A DNA stretch of 64,000 bases from positions 66,811,788 to 66,875,787 of the forward strand of contig CM057836.1 in NCBI GenBank assembly GCA_030068075.1, given 5' to 3'. How positions within the stretch are numbered: position 1 is the first letter of the stretch; each line of letters starts with the position of its first letter. Made by a program: the position numbers and the translations under genes. The DNA comes from Paguma larvata (Eukaryota; Chordata; Mammalia; Carnivora; Viverridae). Of this stretch, positions 32,346 through 44,036 are shown piece by piece. The notes beneath the pieces are model-generated. The model did no database searches and was not told the DNA's origin. It worked only from the letters and a program-made list of their open reading frames with translations.

Positions 32346-32420
32346 GCAATATAATTGAGGTAATGCATGTAAAGCACCAAGAATGTGGTCTGCCACAGTG
32401 TGAGTAGCTGTTATGATTTT
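32346..32420 (+). mobile_element. MIR 3' fragment, sense
   Basis: 'GAGGTAATGCATGTAAAGCA' and 'GTCTGCCACAGTGTGAGTAG' correspond to the MIR 3' region. Confidence 0.6.
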
Positions 32421-32779
32421 ATTAATTTATTATATCACTATTATATTAATATAATGGCTCCCCTAATTTAGTCCCATGGAATCTCTACAAATATTTACTT
32501 TATTTCTTTCTCTCCCTCCCCTACAATCTGTACAAACCCCTTTAGGCAAACTTCTAGTCATTGTCACCTGATGATTCTATTTGCATTTTTACCTCTTCTT
32601 CCTTTAATTTGGCCCACATCTATTTTTTTCACCAAACTAGGTTTTATTTACACATGGAGTGGAATCCAAATTTCACAATTTCTGAGCATCCATCCTGAGG
32701 GCCCCCAGAGATCTCTGTCTTCTCAAATCTCATGTGACACATATTGTCTAGACAGATTTCAATTCTAATGCCATGTATT
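32421..32779. other. Nothing recognised
   Basis: AT-rich, no clear feature. Confidence 0.35.
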
Positions 32780-32908
32780 ACTAACTCAAAGAATTGCATT
32801 TTCCTCATCAATAAAATGGGGATAATAATTACACCTATTAAGAAGTTGTAAAGATTGAATTATAATATAAATATGCTTGATGCATGAAGATACTACTTAT
32901 TAAATGTG
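32780..32908 (+). mobile_element. MIR relic, sense
   Basis: 'TTTTCCTCATCAATAAAATG' and 'GGGGATAATAATTACACCTA' are strong matches to the MIR core 3' half, followed by a decayed 3' end. Confidence 0.8.
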
Positions 32909-32974
32909 AGTTCTCCCCACAAGTCTTGGTGCCAGATGTTAACTCTGCAAATTTATGTACTTTGTACCTAACTG

Positions 32975-33080
32975 TACTTTCAGTTCCTTGAGAACAACGA
33001 ACATATTCTTCTAGATGTATGTCCCCATTTTGGTCCCTAGTACCGTGATTTTCATTTAATATGTTAAGTCAGTACTTGTA
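32975..33080 (+). mobile_element. Possible L2 3' fragment
   Basis: 'CAGTTCCTTGAGAACAACGA' then 'GTCCCTAGTACCGTGA' follows the L2 3' UTR pattern, weakly. Confidence 0.4.
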
Positions 33081-33089
33081 AGACCTGTT

Positions 33090-33330
33090 GACATGGGGAT
33101 TTTAACTGCATTGAATGGCCAGGGGTCTTCGCAGTGATGGAAATATTCTGTATCCTCCCTGTGTCAATACCAATATCCTGGTTGTGATATATTGTAGTAT
33201 CATTTTGTAAGATAATATCATTGCAGGAAACTGGAAAAAGATATGTCAGTTCTCTTGGATTATTTCTAACAACTTTATATGAATCTGCAATTATCTCCAA
33301 GTAAAGTTTAATTTAAAAATACATTGCAAG
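33090..33330 (+). mobile_element. L1 3' UTR end, sense
   Basis: 'GCAGTGATGGAAATATTCTG', 'CCTGGTTGTGATATATTG' and 'GAATCTGCAATTATCTCCAA' are in the order of the 3' terminus of old mammalian L1 (L1M type), ending in A-rich sequence. Confidence 0.7.
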
Positions 33331-34421
33331 TTGACTACAGTTGTGTCCTGTTTCTTTTCTTTGGCTGTGGCAAAATCTTGCTTTTGTTCTACATAAATTG
33401 AGGGGCTGCATATAAAATTATCTTTAATAAAATACACCTAAAAAGAATAAAAATTAAAAAAATGATAAGTACTGACTCATGTAAGTACATTTGCTTCTTT
33501 TTGTAAGCTGTGAAAACCATTTAAGTCATTTAAGATTGTTGGGCGCTTGGGAGTTGTATATATTCAGAGGCTCTCGTTAGTTTGTGTGTTTTAATTTTCA
33601 CTTCCTTTGCCAATTTAATGCCTTATTTGCCATTACCGACTCCTCTCCTCGGGAGTCATTTCACCTTCTCAAGCATTTTATCACCTCGCACACAACCCGT
33701 CTGTGTGGTTTCAGGCCAATTGCAGCAGAAGAGAGCCATGCCAAGCCCTCTGTGGATTCAGGCACCTTCCTCTGCCCTTGAGCACCTGGGCCTTTGGAAA
33801 TGACTTTATTTGTCATTTTTTTTTTCCTGAATAAAATACAAAATAGTTTTAATCATCCACTGTTGAAGATCTGAACAAAAGAAGCCAAGGTGATTAGGGA
33901 ACCATTTTACCAGGATCTCAACTGTCACTTTAGACAGCCACTAGGGAGGACTCTAATTGAAGCTCGAACATGGGAGATACACCTTTGGGGATTCTCTGTC
34001 CATGAAATGGGGTCAGGTTCCAAGATCCCAACTCAAATCCTGTGGCTTTTCTGGTATTCTTTTGTATTATTATCTGGTATTTTCTGGTATTATTTTGTAT
34101 TTTTATTATTATATTATTACCATAAAATCCAGGAGAAACTCGAAAACTAGGTAATGCTCTATGTGTTTGGATATATATGCAGGGACTGGTGATTTTATAA
34201 AGTTGCTTCAGGTCAAGTGTTTTACTAAAAAGTGTTCTTTTAAAAGTGAATTTGGAATTGAGACAGGATTATGAGCTCTCTTCTTGGAGAACAGTACTCC
34301 TTTAGTAGTAGTGGTAGTGATGGGGAAACAAAGGCAGATGGAAATGGCAGATAAAATTAAATTTCCTTATAACCTACAGCCCATTGACAAATACTGGAGG
34401 CTGGCAGAATGAACCATTTCT
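33331..34421. other. Unassigned; short TGGTATT-type repeats near 34050-34120
   Basis: A patch at 33600-33800 is more GC-rich than its surroundings, with frames open in two phases, but no recognisable protein. Local repeats of 'TCTGGTATT' and ATT-rich sequence occur at 34045-34120. Confidence 0.4.
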
Positions 34422-34728
34422 CCAGGAACTCCTACTGTCTTTGCTAGAGGGGAAAAACAACCTTAGCTTGACAGTAGCTAGGCCTCCACTATCCCGTGAG
34501 TCTTCTTCAGCATATGAAAATCCCATTGGAAACTTCCCCCTGACTTTACTTCCCCCAATCCCACATATATAACCAATCTCTCCACAGGGTCAAGGACAGC
34601 TCTTTCTGCCCATGGGTCCTGTCCCCGTGCTTTAATAAAATCACCTTTTTTGCACTGAAGACATCGTTAAGAATTCTTTCTTGGCCATAGCCTCCAGACC
34701 CCACAAACCTCCATCACCCCCAAACACC
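34422..34728 (+). mobile_element. ERV LTR, same family as 1128-1436
   Basis: It contains CATATATAACC (TATA-like, near 34562), TTTAATAAAATCACC (intact poly(A) signal, near 34635) and a U5-like end with 'AAGAATTCTTTCTTGGCCAT' and 'CACCCCCAAACACC'. The whole stretch can be aligned with 1128-1436, with small indels. It is on the plus strand and lacks adjoining viral coding sequence. It is followed by a (GTA) repeat. Boundaries are set by the shared region only. Confidence 0.7.
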
Positions 34729-34732
34729 TTGT

Positions 34733-34755
34733 CAGTAGTAGTAGTAGTAGTAATA
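34733..34755. repeat. (GTA)n microsatellite
   Basis: About seven GTA units directly after the LTR. Confidence 0.9.
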
Positions 34756-36434
34756 CCAAATATCCAAAGAGACAGCAAATATTGTCATACATAATCTATT
34801 TTGGAAGATTTTTTTAATTCCAAGGAGGTTCCCAATTGAGATAATAGCTTGACTTTCTAAAAGCTATCCTAGTAGAAATTTTGTGAAAATAGGAAAATGG
34901 GAAAAGGAGAACCTCCCTCCTTTTGACCTCAGCCACTCTTATCATTGGAAAAATAAAACATAACACACCATACTCTCACATTGCAAACTATAGAGCATCT
35001 TTCTGTAGCTTATTTTCTTCTTCATTGAACTGTGCGTTATGTTTCAGTTAAATAAACTTGGATAAAATAAAGAATGTGGCTCGGTGCACAATTTGAATTG
35101 CCCCAGGCTGATCTTTCTTTAGGTGACCTGGATAAAGGAAAGAATATTAGAGTGGATATATATGTGTGTGTTGAGGGCATAGAAGGGTATCTGCAAGAAC
35201 ACACTCAACTGGATAATTTTATAGAGTGGAAGTAGGAGAACAAAAATTGAGGAAGGAAATTAGAGGACTTTTAAGTTTTCTTTAATTATAGAAGAAAATA
35301 ATTAGGTGTTATTTTGAGAAAAAAAATACAATTAAATGAAAGATATTTCCAAGGCAGTCTTACTCTGATATGCCATACCTGTACCCAGACTGTAGGCAGA
35401 TAATCCCAGAATGTACTTTCACAGAGGTGTGCACATGGGAAACACTAACGGTGGGGTTAAGAGATCACCTTCATCATTTCTGACTCAGATCCCAGGTCAT
35501 AGCAATGACTCAGGCCTGCTTGCAGATATTTAGACAAATGAGTTGATAAAGGCAATTGATTATGGCCATTTAATTCTGTTTGGTGGTCTTCACATGTGTT
35601 TGTGATGGCCTCTTTCTTTCCATTTGGTTAATTCTATTGTTGTTCCCAAACTGAATTGAATGCATCTATAAATATAAATTAGTGTGTCTCTGAGAGTCAG
35701 GACTTCTGCTACTACATTGCAATAAAACGACTATAAGATTGTCAAAAGGCAAGAACAGCTATGGTTGTTATGAGGCAATTTATTATCTGAAAAGGTGTTC
35801 TTTTAACTGCTTCTAAAATCTTTTCGGAGATAAAATAATATAAAGTGACTAAAAGAAGTGAGAGGAAATTGGGGACTTAAACTCATCAATTTAATTTAAG
35901 CTTATCAAATCGGAAAAGTTTAAAATTAAAGGATGGAAAATTTTAACAATGATATCATTAAAAAATTCACAATTTTCTATTTGTATTTTCCTATGTTTCC
36001 CAAATGGTTTGATCATTTTTGCTCATGATGGGAGACCATCTAAAATATTCTGATTAAATTATGGATTTTTCTAAGACTATTTTAAAATTACTTTATATTT
36101 TACCTGTATTTGCCACTTATTTAAGTATAGTCATGATACAGAGAATGGAGGCAAATATTATGCTTCTTTTCATTGTTTTTCTTTTAGAGTTTTTATTGAT
36201 GATTGTTGTTATTACTTTTTAAAAATACCTAAATGATCCACAGCAAAAGACACACAGGCATAGAAGAGAGTAGAACATACAACGGCTCAACTTCTCCTTG
36301 CCGTTCTATAGGTATTAAACTCAACAGTATTGCCTAATAAGCCTCCTACATACCTATTTCTATCTCAATCTCTATGTACTTCCTGAGGAACTCAATCTGT
36401 AAAATACCTTAAGCAACATCAAAAGACATCTGGA
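34756..36434. other. Nothing recognised over 1.7 kb
   Basis: Seems single-copy; no clear repeat, exon or RNA gene. Confidence 0.4.
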
Positions 36435-37390
36435 AGATGATATTTATAACATTTATCACAGATAAAAGACTATTATATCATGTTAAAGAAATCTTTATAA
36501 ATGTTGGAGACAAAAGCAAACACAAATTAAAACAAAACAGAACAAAACAAAAAAAAATGAGCAACAGATATAAATAACCATTCATATAAAATATATAGAA
36601 ATGGCCTTTACCTACTGCAATATGTTCATTACTCATGATTTTAAAAATGTGATTTTAAACTGTAGCAAGATATCATTTCTAAGCTATCCCATTGACACAA
36701 AATAAAAAGTTTGGTGATACATTATAATGGTAAGGCTGTGGGAAAATAGACAGATTCATATACTGTTGGTGAGAATGCAAATCAGTACAACCATTATGGA
36801 AAGGAGTTTTGCAATATCTAAGTAAAGCTACATATGTATTTACTTTATGACCCAGCAATCCTATTTCCAGGATTTACCTTTAAGACACAATTTTAACAAT
36901 ATAAAAATGCATAGGCAGAAGGTTATTTTTCCTATCATTTTTTGTCATTGCAAAATATTACAGATGACCTACATGCCCGAATAAAATATTGGTTAAACAA
37001 AATACAGCATGTTCACACAGGTAGTAAAATGCATTCATTAGAAAAAACATGGGGGAAGATCTTAATGAAGTGATATGGAGTGATTTCTTATATGTATCAA
37101 GTACAAAAAGCAAAGAATAAAAGAGCATATAAGTATGCTACTCTTTGTGTAGGAAAGAAGAGGTAATAAGAAAATATGTATATATCTGCTCATAAAAGGA
37201 AATATAAGAAGCATGAAGCAGATATTAACAAAATTAGTTAACTCACCCTTCAGGGGTGAGTAGGAATAAAGTTGAAAGATTCAGGCAGGTAGTGTTACAT
37301 TTCTTTGCATAAAACTTTGTACATAACATTGACTTTAGAAACCACTGATGTTTTACATACTTGACAATGGACTTAACAAAAAAAGGGGAA
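36435..37390 (+). mobile_element. Old L1 3' end, sense
   Basis: 'TACTGTTGGTGAGAATGCAA', 'TATGACCCAGCAATCCTATT' and 'AATATTGGTTAAACAAAATA' follow the end of L1 ORF2, and the remainder is 3' UTR. An A-rich CAAAA tract at 36525-36560 interrupts the coding part. Frames are broken throughout. Confidence 0.75.
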
Positions 37391-38128
37391 CAAAATAGAA
37401 CCTAAACAGAAATAAATGAACTTACTTCTATTTCAAGTGAATGTATAACCACACTAAGGGGAAGGGAGAATTAATTAACTTGAACACAGTTTTGATGGTT
37501 GTTGGGGAAATATAATTGAAAACAAAAATCTTCTCCTGACCCCCAAAAACCTTCCTGAAGGTAGTGGAGAAAAAAAGAACAGTTTTATTATTGAACAAGC
37601 ATTAAATCAGAATGTAAAGTGTATCACAGGCAATCCCTAGAAATTGCAAAGACAGAAAGAGATTTTACCTTTTTAAATTACCACGCAGACACAACCCATT
37701 CCATACATGTTCCCCAGATAAAAAGTAACTAGTCCTCAAGTAAGAGGACTTGACAGCACAGTTTATCACATACAGTTCATCCTACATTTGCCTGGTAATT
37801 GGGATAACCTTCAGTGTTAGTCAAGGGCCCCATACAAAAGAAGAATAAATTTCTTATATTTTTATGAAAGTAGGTAAATTTGCAATTTAGAGCCAAGTAC
37901 CAGCTGAAGTTAGGAACCTACCCTTCCATGGAAACTGGAGGATAACAGAGTTACTTCCATCGCTATTTGTTTATAGTCCCAGGTGCTTGAGAAAAATGTT
38001 CCTAGATTGTGAAACTGGCAAGAATCTTAAAAATAAAACAACAACAAAAAAAAAACCCACAAAGATTTACATACATTTACAGGTTTACAAAAGACAACAT
38101 CCTAAGAAAAGGGAGAAGTGGTTTATTT
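37391..38128. other. Nothing recognised
   Basis: No clear repeat; an A-rich CAACAAC run lies near 38035-38060. Confidence 0.4.
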
Positions 38129-38140
38129 CTGTCATTTTTT

Positions 38141-38336
38141 CCTATTTTTTAAGGTTTATTTATTTTGAGAGAGAGAGAGAGAGAAGAATACGTAAGCATG
38201 GGAGAGTCACAGAGAGAATCCCAAGCAATCTGCACTGTAAATACCAAGCTCGGGGTGGGGCTGGAAACCATGAACTGTGAGATAGTGACCTGGGCAGAAA
38301 TCAAAAGTCATGCTTAACTGAGCCATCTAGGTGCCG
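38141..38336 (-). mobile_element. CanSINE, antisense
   Basis: Tail 'AAGGTTTATTTATTTTGAGA', GA linker, diverged body and head 'GAGCCATCTAGGTGCC'. CTGTCATTTTTT (38129) and CTGTCCATTTTTTT (38337) flank it as the target duplication. Confidence 0.9.
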
Positions 38337-38679
38337 CTGTCCATTTTTTTAAATTTAATTTTATTTTTCTTAACCATGGAGAATTAGCCTTTTATTTAAA
38401 ATATTTTGTCTTTACACTATACACTATCGGTCTAAAGAAAAAAAAGTATAAACAAATACTGAGCTATGGTTAAGTAGGTTTGTTTTTCACAGTGGTATGG
38501 CATAGCAGTTCTGAAACTATTTTCTGTGTTTATTATCGGTTGGAGAATAATCACATATATTAAGGATAACGGGAACCAAGTTTCTCACTATTTGGGAAGG
38601 GAGTTAAAAATATGAAAAGGCGAAAAGCTAAAATGCACCCTATGGTGTTGGATGGAATTGGAGATATCAGTATCAACTT

Positions 38680-39532
38680 ATGGTTTTAATACATAAAGGT
38701 AGATATAGAGGAATAGATACACGCTTATATTTATCTTCATACATACACACCTTCCTAGCTCAGCCATTGAGAGGGCCTAGATTAAATAATGGTCCAGTAA
38801 TAATGACTTATAACTCTGGTCTTGACTGTAAAATATCATTTTACCTTAAAAGGAGTCTGGTCTCTTTGGAAAAATTGCTGATCTCAGAGATGAAATGGGA
38901 ACATACAGGATAAGGCAGAAACATCTTTCTGATTCAGAACAAAAGGAAATGCTCACAGAATGTGACAACAACAAGCCAACTTGAAGAGATCCACATTGGC
39001 TAAATTTTAGATAACATGAGAATCAAAATTAATACCAAGTGTAATGGATTATAACTCACTGAATAAAATAATACTCTATGTGTCCATACTGGTATAAATA
39101 TATAAATGAAAGATCAGATAAATACATAGTGGAAATCTCTTCAGGGAATGTAGAAGTAATAACTGAGATTATGATAATAAAATCATAATTTTGCAATTAT
39201 CAGAATAGTTATTTATCCTTGCAAGAATAATCATGGGATTCTAATAGGGGAAAGCTTTGTGAGGAGCAAGAGAGTTCTCAAACTATTTTCCCACAAATTT
39301 CTTCTTGAATACAGGAAAAAATTAGTAACTGTAAAGTGAAAAATACTGGCAGACACTGACTTACCACAGTGATCGAAATTAACATAATCAGTAGTGGGAC
39401 ATACTGACTACTGACATCATGCACCTCTGAGATGACACACTAAAGAGGGAATAGCATCAATTGCGTGGTTTTCCTGGCAATGATGTACAACAGTCTAATC
39501 ATAGATGGTATTCTACAAAATGACTGATCTAG
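38680..39532 (+). mobile_element. L1 3' UTR, sense (part 1, split by younger insertions)
   Basis: 'CTCACTGAATAAAATAATAC' near 39055 and 'GGTATTCTACAAAATGACTG' near 39509 are blocks of the L1M-type 3' UTR. The element seems to continue at 40381 and 40893 after three later insertions. The left limit is uncertain. Confidence 0.55.
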
Positions 39533-40130
39533 AACTACCCTAGGAACTGGCAATTGAGCTACTAGATATTTATCTAAAAGATATAGGCATGCTGTTTCAA
39601 AGGGGCATATGTACCCCAATGTTTAGAGCAGCACTATCAGCAATAGACAAAGTATGGAAAGAGCCCAAATGTCCATCGACCGATGAATGGATAAAGATGT
39701 GATGTGGAGTATTACTCAGCAATCAAAAAGAATGAAATGCTGCCATTTGCAACTACATGGATGGAATCAGACGGTGTTATTCTAAGTGAAATAAGTCAGT
39801 CAAAGAGAAGGACAAATATCATATGACTTCACTCATAGGTGGAATTTAAGATACAAAACAGATGAACATAAGGGAAGAGAAGCAAAAATAAATAAAAACA
39901 GGGAGTGGGACAAAACATAAGAGACTTAAATACAGAGAACAAACTGAGAGTTTCTGGAGGGGTTTTGGGTGGGGAGGAAGGGTTAAGTGGCTAAGGGAGA
40001 TTAAGGAAGACACACCGCGATGAACACTGGGTGTTATACACAGGGGAAGAATCAGTGGATTCTACTCCTGAAATCATTATTGCATCATATGCTAACTAAC
40101 TTGGATGTAAAATTAAAAAAAGAAAAAAAA
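39533..40130 (+). mobile_element. Younger L1 3' end, sense, 5'-truncated
   Basis: The last part of ORF2 ('GATGAATGGATAAAGATGTG', 'AATAAGTCAGTCAAAGAGAA') is followed by a carnivore-type L1 3' UTR ('GATGAACACTGGGTGTTATA') and an A-tail at about 40110-40130. It closely parallels the 3' end of the L1 at 46646-49319. It lies inside the older L1 3' UTR. No clean target duplication was found. Confidence 0.85.
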
Positions 40131-40174
40131 AGACTAAGGGCATGAGGGGTGGATCGAAATAAAAACTACAATGA

Positions 40175-40380
40175 CGGGAGCCTGGGTGGCTCAGTCGGTT
40201 AAGCATACAACTTTGGCTCAGGTCATGATCTCACTGTTTGTGGGTTCAGACCCACATCGGGCTCCGTGCTGACACTTAGAGCCTGGAGCCTGCTTCACAT
40301 TCTGTGTCTCCCTCTCTCTCTGTCCCTCCCCTGCTCATGCTCTGTCTCTCTCTCAAAAATAAAGATTAAAAAATTTTTTA
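40175..40380 (+). mobile_element. CanSINE, sense
   Basis: Full felid SINE from 'GGGAGCCTGGGTGGCTCAGT' to the A/T tail. AAAAACTACAATGA (40161-40174) and AAAAGCTACAATGA (40381-40394) are the target duplication, with one mismatch. Confidence 0.97.
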
Positions 40381-40660
40381 AAAAGCTACAATGATATTAC
40401 TAGGACAATAGATACAATTTGAATATTGAGTATGGATTAGATAATAGAATTGTATATACACATTATATCTTTTTGGGGTAATGCATCACGATGTATGCAA
40501 ATTACTCTCAAAAGGTTTTGGAAATATGTATATAAATGTTATATACATCTTTTCTAAATTATTATTATATAAATATTATATATAATTAATAATTACATAA
40601 AAAGTATATTATATGTCATTATTTTCTGAAAAATGTGTATCAGAGATGCAAAGACAGAGA
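40381..40660 (+). mobile_element. L1 3' UTR, sense (part 2)
   Basis: 'AGGACAATAGATACAATTTG', 'GGATTAGATAATAGAATTGT' and 'GCAAATTACTCTCAAAAGGT' continue the older L1 3' UTR, then a TA-rich and GA-rich stretch. Confidence 0.65.
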
Positions 40661-40673
40661 GAGAGAGAATCAT

Positions 40674-40879
40674 GGGGCACCTGGGTAGGTCAGTCAGTTA
40701 AGCATCCGACTCTTCATTTTGGCTTAAGTCATGATCTCGGAGTTTGTGATTTTGAGTCCCACACTGGGATCCACACTGACAGCACAGAGCCTGCCCGGGA
40801 TTCTCTCTCTCCCTCTCTCTCTGCCTCTCCTCTGCTCTTTCTCTCAAAAATAAATAAACTTAAAAAATATTTTAAAAAG
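40674..40879 (+). mobile_element. CanSINE, sense
   Basis: Head 'GGGGCACCTGGGTAGGTCAG' to tail. GAGAGAGAATCAT (40661-40673) and GAGAAAGAATCAT (40880-40892) form a 13-bp target duplication with one mismatch. Confidence 0.97.
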
Positions 40880-40892
40880 GAGAAAGAATCAT

Positions 40893-41000
40893 AAGGGCAA
40901 AATACACATAACTGGTGAATCTGAGTAAAGTGTATATGATAGTCCTTGTTACTGCTTTTGTCAACTAACTACAAATTTGAAATAATATTAAAATACAAAG
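40893..41000 (+). mobile_element. L1 3' UTR, sense (part 3, terminus)
   Basis: 'ACTGGTGAATCTGAGTAAAG' and 'CTACAAATTTGAAATAATAT' are the last blocks of the same old L1 3' UTR. Confidence 0.65.
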
Positions 41001-41069
41001 TTATAAAAATTGTATTTTGATAAATAGAATTGGTTAATATTCCCAGTCTTGTTTTCTAGTATGTAAGTA

Positions 41070-41088
41070 TGCATATATATATATATAT
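41070..41088. repeat. (AT)n microsatellite
   Basis: Nine alternating AT units. Confidence 0.9.
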
Positions 41089-41164
41089 GAATATTTAGTA
41101 ACAAATGTGGTGAGACTGTGGTAGCTGTCTGTTCCTGGGAGCCACTAAAAATAAAAATAATAAC

Positions 41165-41345
41165 AAACATTTACTGAACATATACCACATACCAGTCACA
41201 ATTCTTTTTTTATTTGCATCATGTAGTTCCCACAACAATCTTTTGGTATAGGTAGTATCTTCATTTTACAGAACAGGTTTAAATGAGGTTAAATAATTTT
41301 CCATAGGTCACTGAACCAGATTGACAGAAAGATTTTAATTCTAAG
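41165..41345 (-). mobile_element. MIR relic, antisense
   Basis: 'AACATATACCACATACCAGT', 'TAGTTCCCACAACAATCTTT', 'CATTTTACAGAACAGGTTTA' and 'CCATAGGTCACTGAACCAG' follow the reversed MIR sequence over almost its full length. Confidence 0.78.
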
Positions 41346-42084
41346 GTGAATTAGTTTATAATTGTAATTCTTCATCTTTTGCTTCTTTCTAGAATTGATT
41401 TATTTTTCTCTCTAGGGTAGAATCTGTTTTCTTTGAACACAACAAAAATAGAGTAGATCAAATAGATAAAGGGTATGATTAGGGGAGATAAATTTTTTTA
41501 ATAGTTTATCTCAGAATTCTGCTGAGGAAATTTGGTAAGCCAAAGGATCTAGAAATATTTAGATGGTAGCAGACTAATAGTTATGCTTTGAATACTTACT
41601 TTTTATTTTTTGTCAAAGAAGAAAAGCAGACTATCTCTGTCTAAGATATCCAAATAGCAAAGTTTCAAGGAGGTAGCTATGCAAATTTACCCACCAACGT
41701 CTCAAGGTCCCTAGAAAACTAACCCTGGACAAATGAGATGTATTAGAATTTGTGTCTTCCATCCTTCCTGCTACATTGTTTATGATCTGTGTAGTGCTAA
41801 GGATAATGCAATCCCACCCCTGGATGCTGGGTCATTATTTAGATCTAGAAAGTATTCTAACAGCTGGAAATGCCACTATAGTATGAGTACAAAGTTGTAT
41901 ATATTAGCAGAAAGATCCATTTAATCAAGATGAGAGGTCAGAGGGGAAGACAAATGTCCATAGATGTTAATAACAATTGTACGTGCTTCGTACAATATTT
42001 TGGAATTTTTATGAATTAGATTTTGAAGGCATTATCTTGTAATCACATTAAGAGTCATTTCATTCATTCATTATTAACTCCTTC
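41346..42084. other. Nothing recognised
   Basis: No clear repeat or gene. Confidence 0.35.
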
Positions 42085-42097
42085 ACTCACTGTGTTT

Positions 42098-42306
42098 TCT
42101 TTTTTTTAATGTTTATTTGTTTTTGAGACAGAGACAGAGCACGAGTGGGGGAGGGGCAGAGAGAGAGGGAGACACAGAATGTGAAGTAGGCTCCAGGCTC
42201 TGAGCTGTCAGCACAGAGCCCGACGCGGGGCTCCAACTCACAGACCCCGAGATCGTGACCTGAGCCGAAGTCGGAAGCTCAACCGACTGAGCCACCCAGG
42301 CGCCCC
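42098..42306 (-). mobile_element. Well-preserved CanSINE, antisense, with exact 13-bp target duplication
   Basis: Complete copy with tail, GA-rich linker, body and head. It keeps CpG-containing sites that are mutated in most other copies here ('CCCGACGCGGGGCTC', 'CGAGATCGTGACC', 'GCCGAAGTCGG', 'AGGCGCCCC'), which suggests youth. ACTCACTGTGTTT flanks both sides exactly (42085-42097 and 42307-42319). Confidence 0.98.
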
Positions 42307-42319
42307 ACTCACTGTGTTT

Positions 42320-43343
42320 GAAGTGCTAACCATGTCACCTTTTCTCCTTTGTGTTTCACTTTGTTCAGTTCTATCAAAAAACATAGAAAAAGCAAACTTT
42401 CAGAATTATCACATATGGTTCTTTGTGTTTTTCTAAGCCTCCCAAATGCTTTTGTCCGATGCTTTCCTCCCCTTTTTGCAACTCACGTTCACCTGACATT
42501 GCCCAGCAGCATTTCATAATCAAAGGCAAAGAATGAATCCTGAAGACCTCCTGATGTAGTTGGGAATGTTCATACCTAGACATATATTATAACGTATGAA
42601 TTGGGATTGCTTTGATTTAGAAGTGCAGTGATAAAAAGTGTAGAGAAGAGGGAATAACCCTGCTGTGGCTATCATGTTTGGGTCTGGGCATAATGCTGAG
42701 TGACATTCAAGAGATGGATGGAGAAAGAGAATGCCAGGAGAAGGGACCCCTATCCTGAGCAGTTAACTTTTAAGTAGGATTCCAATTCAAGGATGCAGGA
42801 AGAGACCTTAGGAGGTCTGAGTCTCCACAATGGTCACATTTGGATACAAACCAGACAGTTATCCAGGGCAGCAAGCTGGATGTTAACTGAGAAGAACAAA
42901 AGAGAATATTCACCTCACATGACAGAGTGTCCAAGCAGAAGCATCTAGTTGCTAGAGACCAAGGAGGAAAGAGAAACCCTAATACTAAATATGCCACCCA
43001 GATACTCGCAGTCTTCAAATGATGAGGGCTTTGCCACCTCTCAGAGACTGCAGCCCTGAATTCAAAGCTATACCATTCTATTTCCAAATCCCACCTATTA
43101 ATAACTGAGACCCAATCAAGTGACCAATACTTTTTTGAGACATACAATGTGTCCAACATAGCAGTGATATATTAGAAAGGATTAAAAAGAAAGGGCAAAG
43201 ATTCATTTTAAATTCTCTTTGTTCGAATACACGAACTGGCAGCAAATTTTGATCGACTTGCCAAAATGTTTCTCAAAATACAAATGAAGGAAAACTCTCA
43301 TACAAAATGTAAGTCTTGGAGATCAGTGGTATGTTTGGACACT
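42320..43343. other. Nothing recognised
   Basis: A 129-codon minus-strand frame (42770-43159) is the longest unexplained frame in this interval. It lacks a recognisable domain, and no splice or expression signal was seen, so it is not called as a gene. Confidence 0.4.
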
Positions 43344-43355
43344 ACAGAGCAAGTA

Positions 43356-43570
43356 TTTTTTAAATGTTTATTTATTTATTTTGAGAGAGAGAGAGAGAAC
43401 ATGCACATGAGCAGGGGAGGGGCAGAGAAAGAATCCCAGAGAAACTTCAAGGAGGCTCCACACTCTCAGTGTAGAGTCCCACATGGGGCCGGAACTCACA
43501 AAGGTGATATTGTGACCTAAGCTGAAATCAGAGTTAGATGCTTAATAGACTTAGCCACCCAGGTGCCCCC
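43356..43570 (-). mobile_element. CanSINE, antisense
   Basis: Tail, GA linker with (GA) run, diverged body, head 'GCCACCCAGGTGCCCC'. CAGAGCAAGTAT and CAGAGTATAGTA flank it, a possible target duplication. Confidence 0.92.
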
Positions 43571-43824
43571 AGAGTATAGTAAGTTTACTGCAAAAAAATT
43601 ATATTTTGAAAAAACAAAACAAAACATCAGAATGGAACACATTAATTTGCAAGCACTTTCTTATTCATGTATTTCTCATAAAATTAGAATCTTGAAGAAA
43701 TAAATATCTAATAGATGTAATACTTTTGGAATGGGAAAAAAATTAAATTCACTTTCTTCAGTCCCATACAGCATATTGTGACTTTCATTATGACAATGAA
43801 TGTCTTCAGTGCAATCACTTTATT

Positions 43825-44034
43825 TTTTTTATGTTTATTTATTTTTGAGAGTGAGAGAGAGACAGAGCATGAGCAGGGGAGAGGCAGAGAGAAAGGGAGA
43901 CACAGAGTCCAAAGCACGTTCCAAGCTCTGTGCTGTCAACACAGAGCCCAGTGTGGGGCTCGAACTCAGGGACTATGAGATCATGACCTGAGCTGAAGTA
44001 GGAGGCTTAACAGACTGAACTACCCAGGCGTCCC
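43825..44034 (-). mobile_element. CanSINE, antisense
   Basis: Tail 'ATGTTTATTTATTTTTGAGA', linker, body and head 'CTACCCAGGCGTCCC'. Target duplication not evident beyond CACT. Confidence 0.93.
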
Positions 44035-44036
44035 AC

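Noticed and set aside
33582..33803. Two overlapping plus-strand frames of 73 and 65 codons in a GC-richer patch
   Set aside because: Frames open in two phases over the same bases are typical of stop-poor chance composition; no domain seen.
1128..34728. Possible 33-kb provirus bounded by the two related LTRs
   Set aside because: Too far apart, diverged from one another, and no retroviral gag, pol or env sequence between them.
42770..43159. 129-codon minus-strand frame
   Set aside because: It has no recognisable domain, no exon signals and ordinary AT-rich composition; a chance frame is likely.
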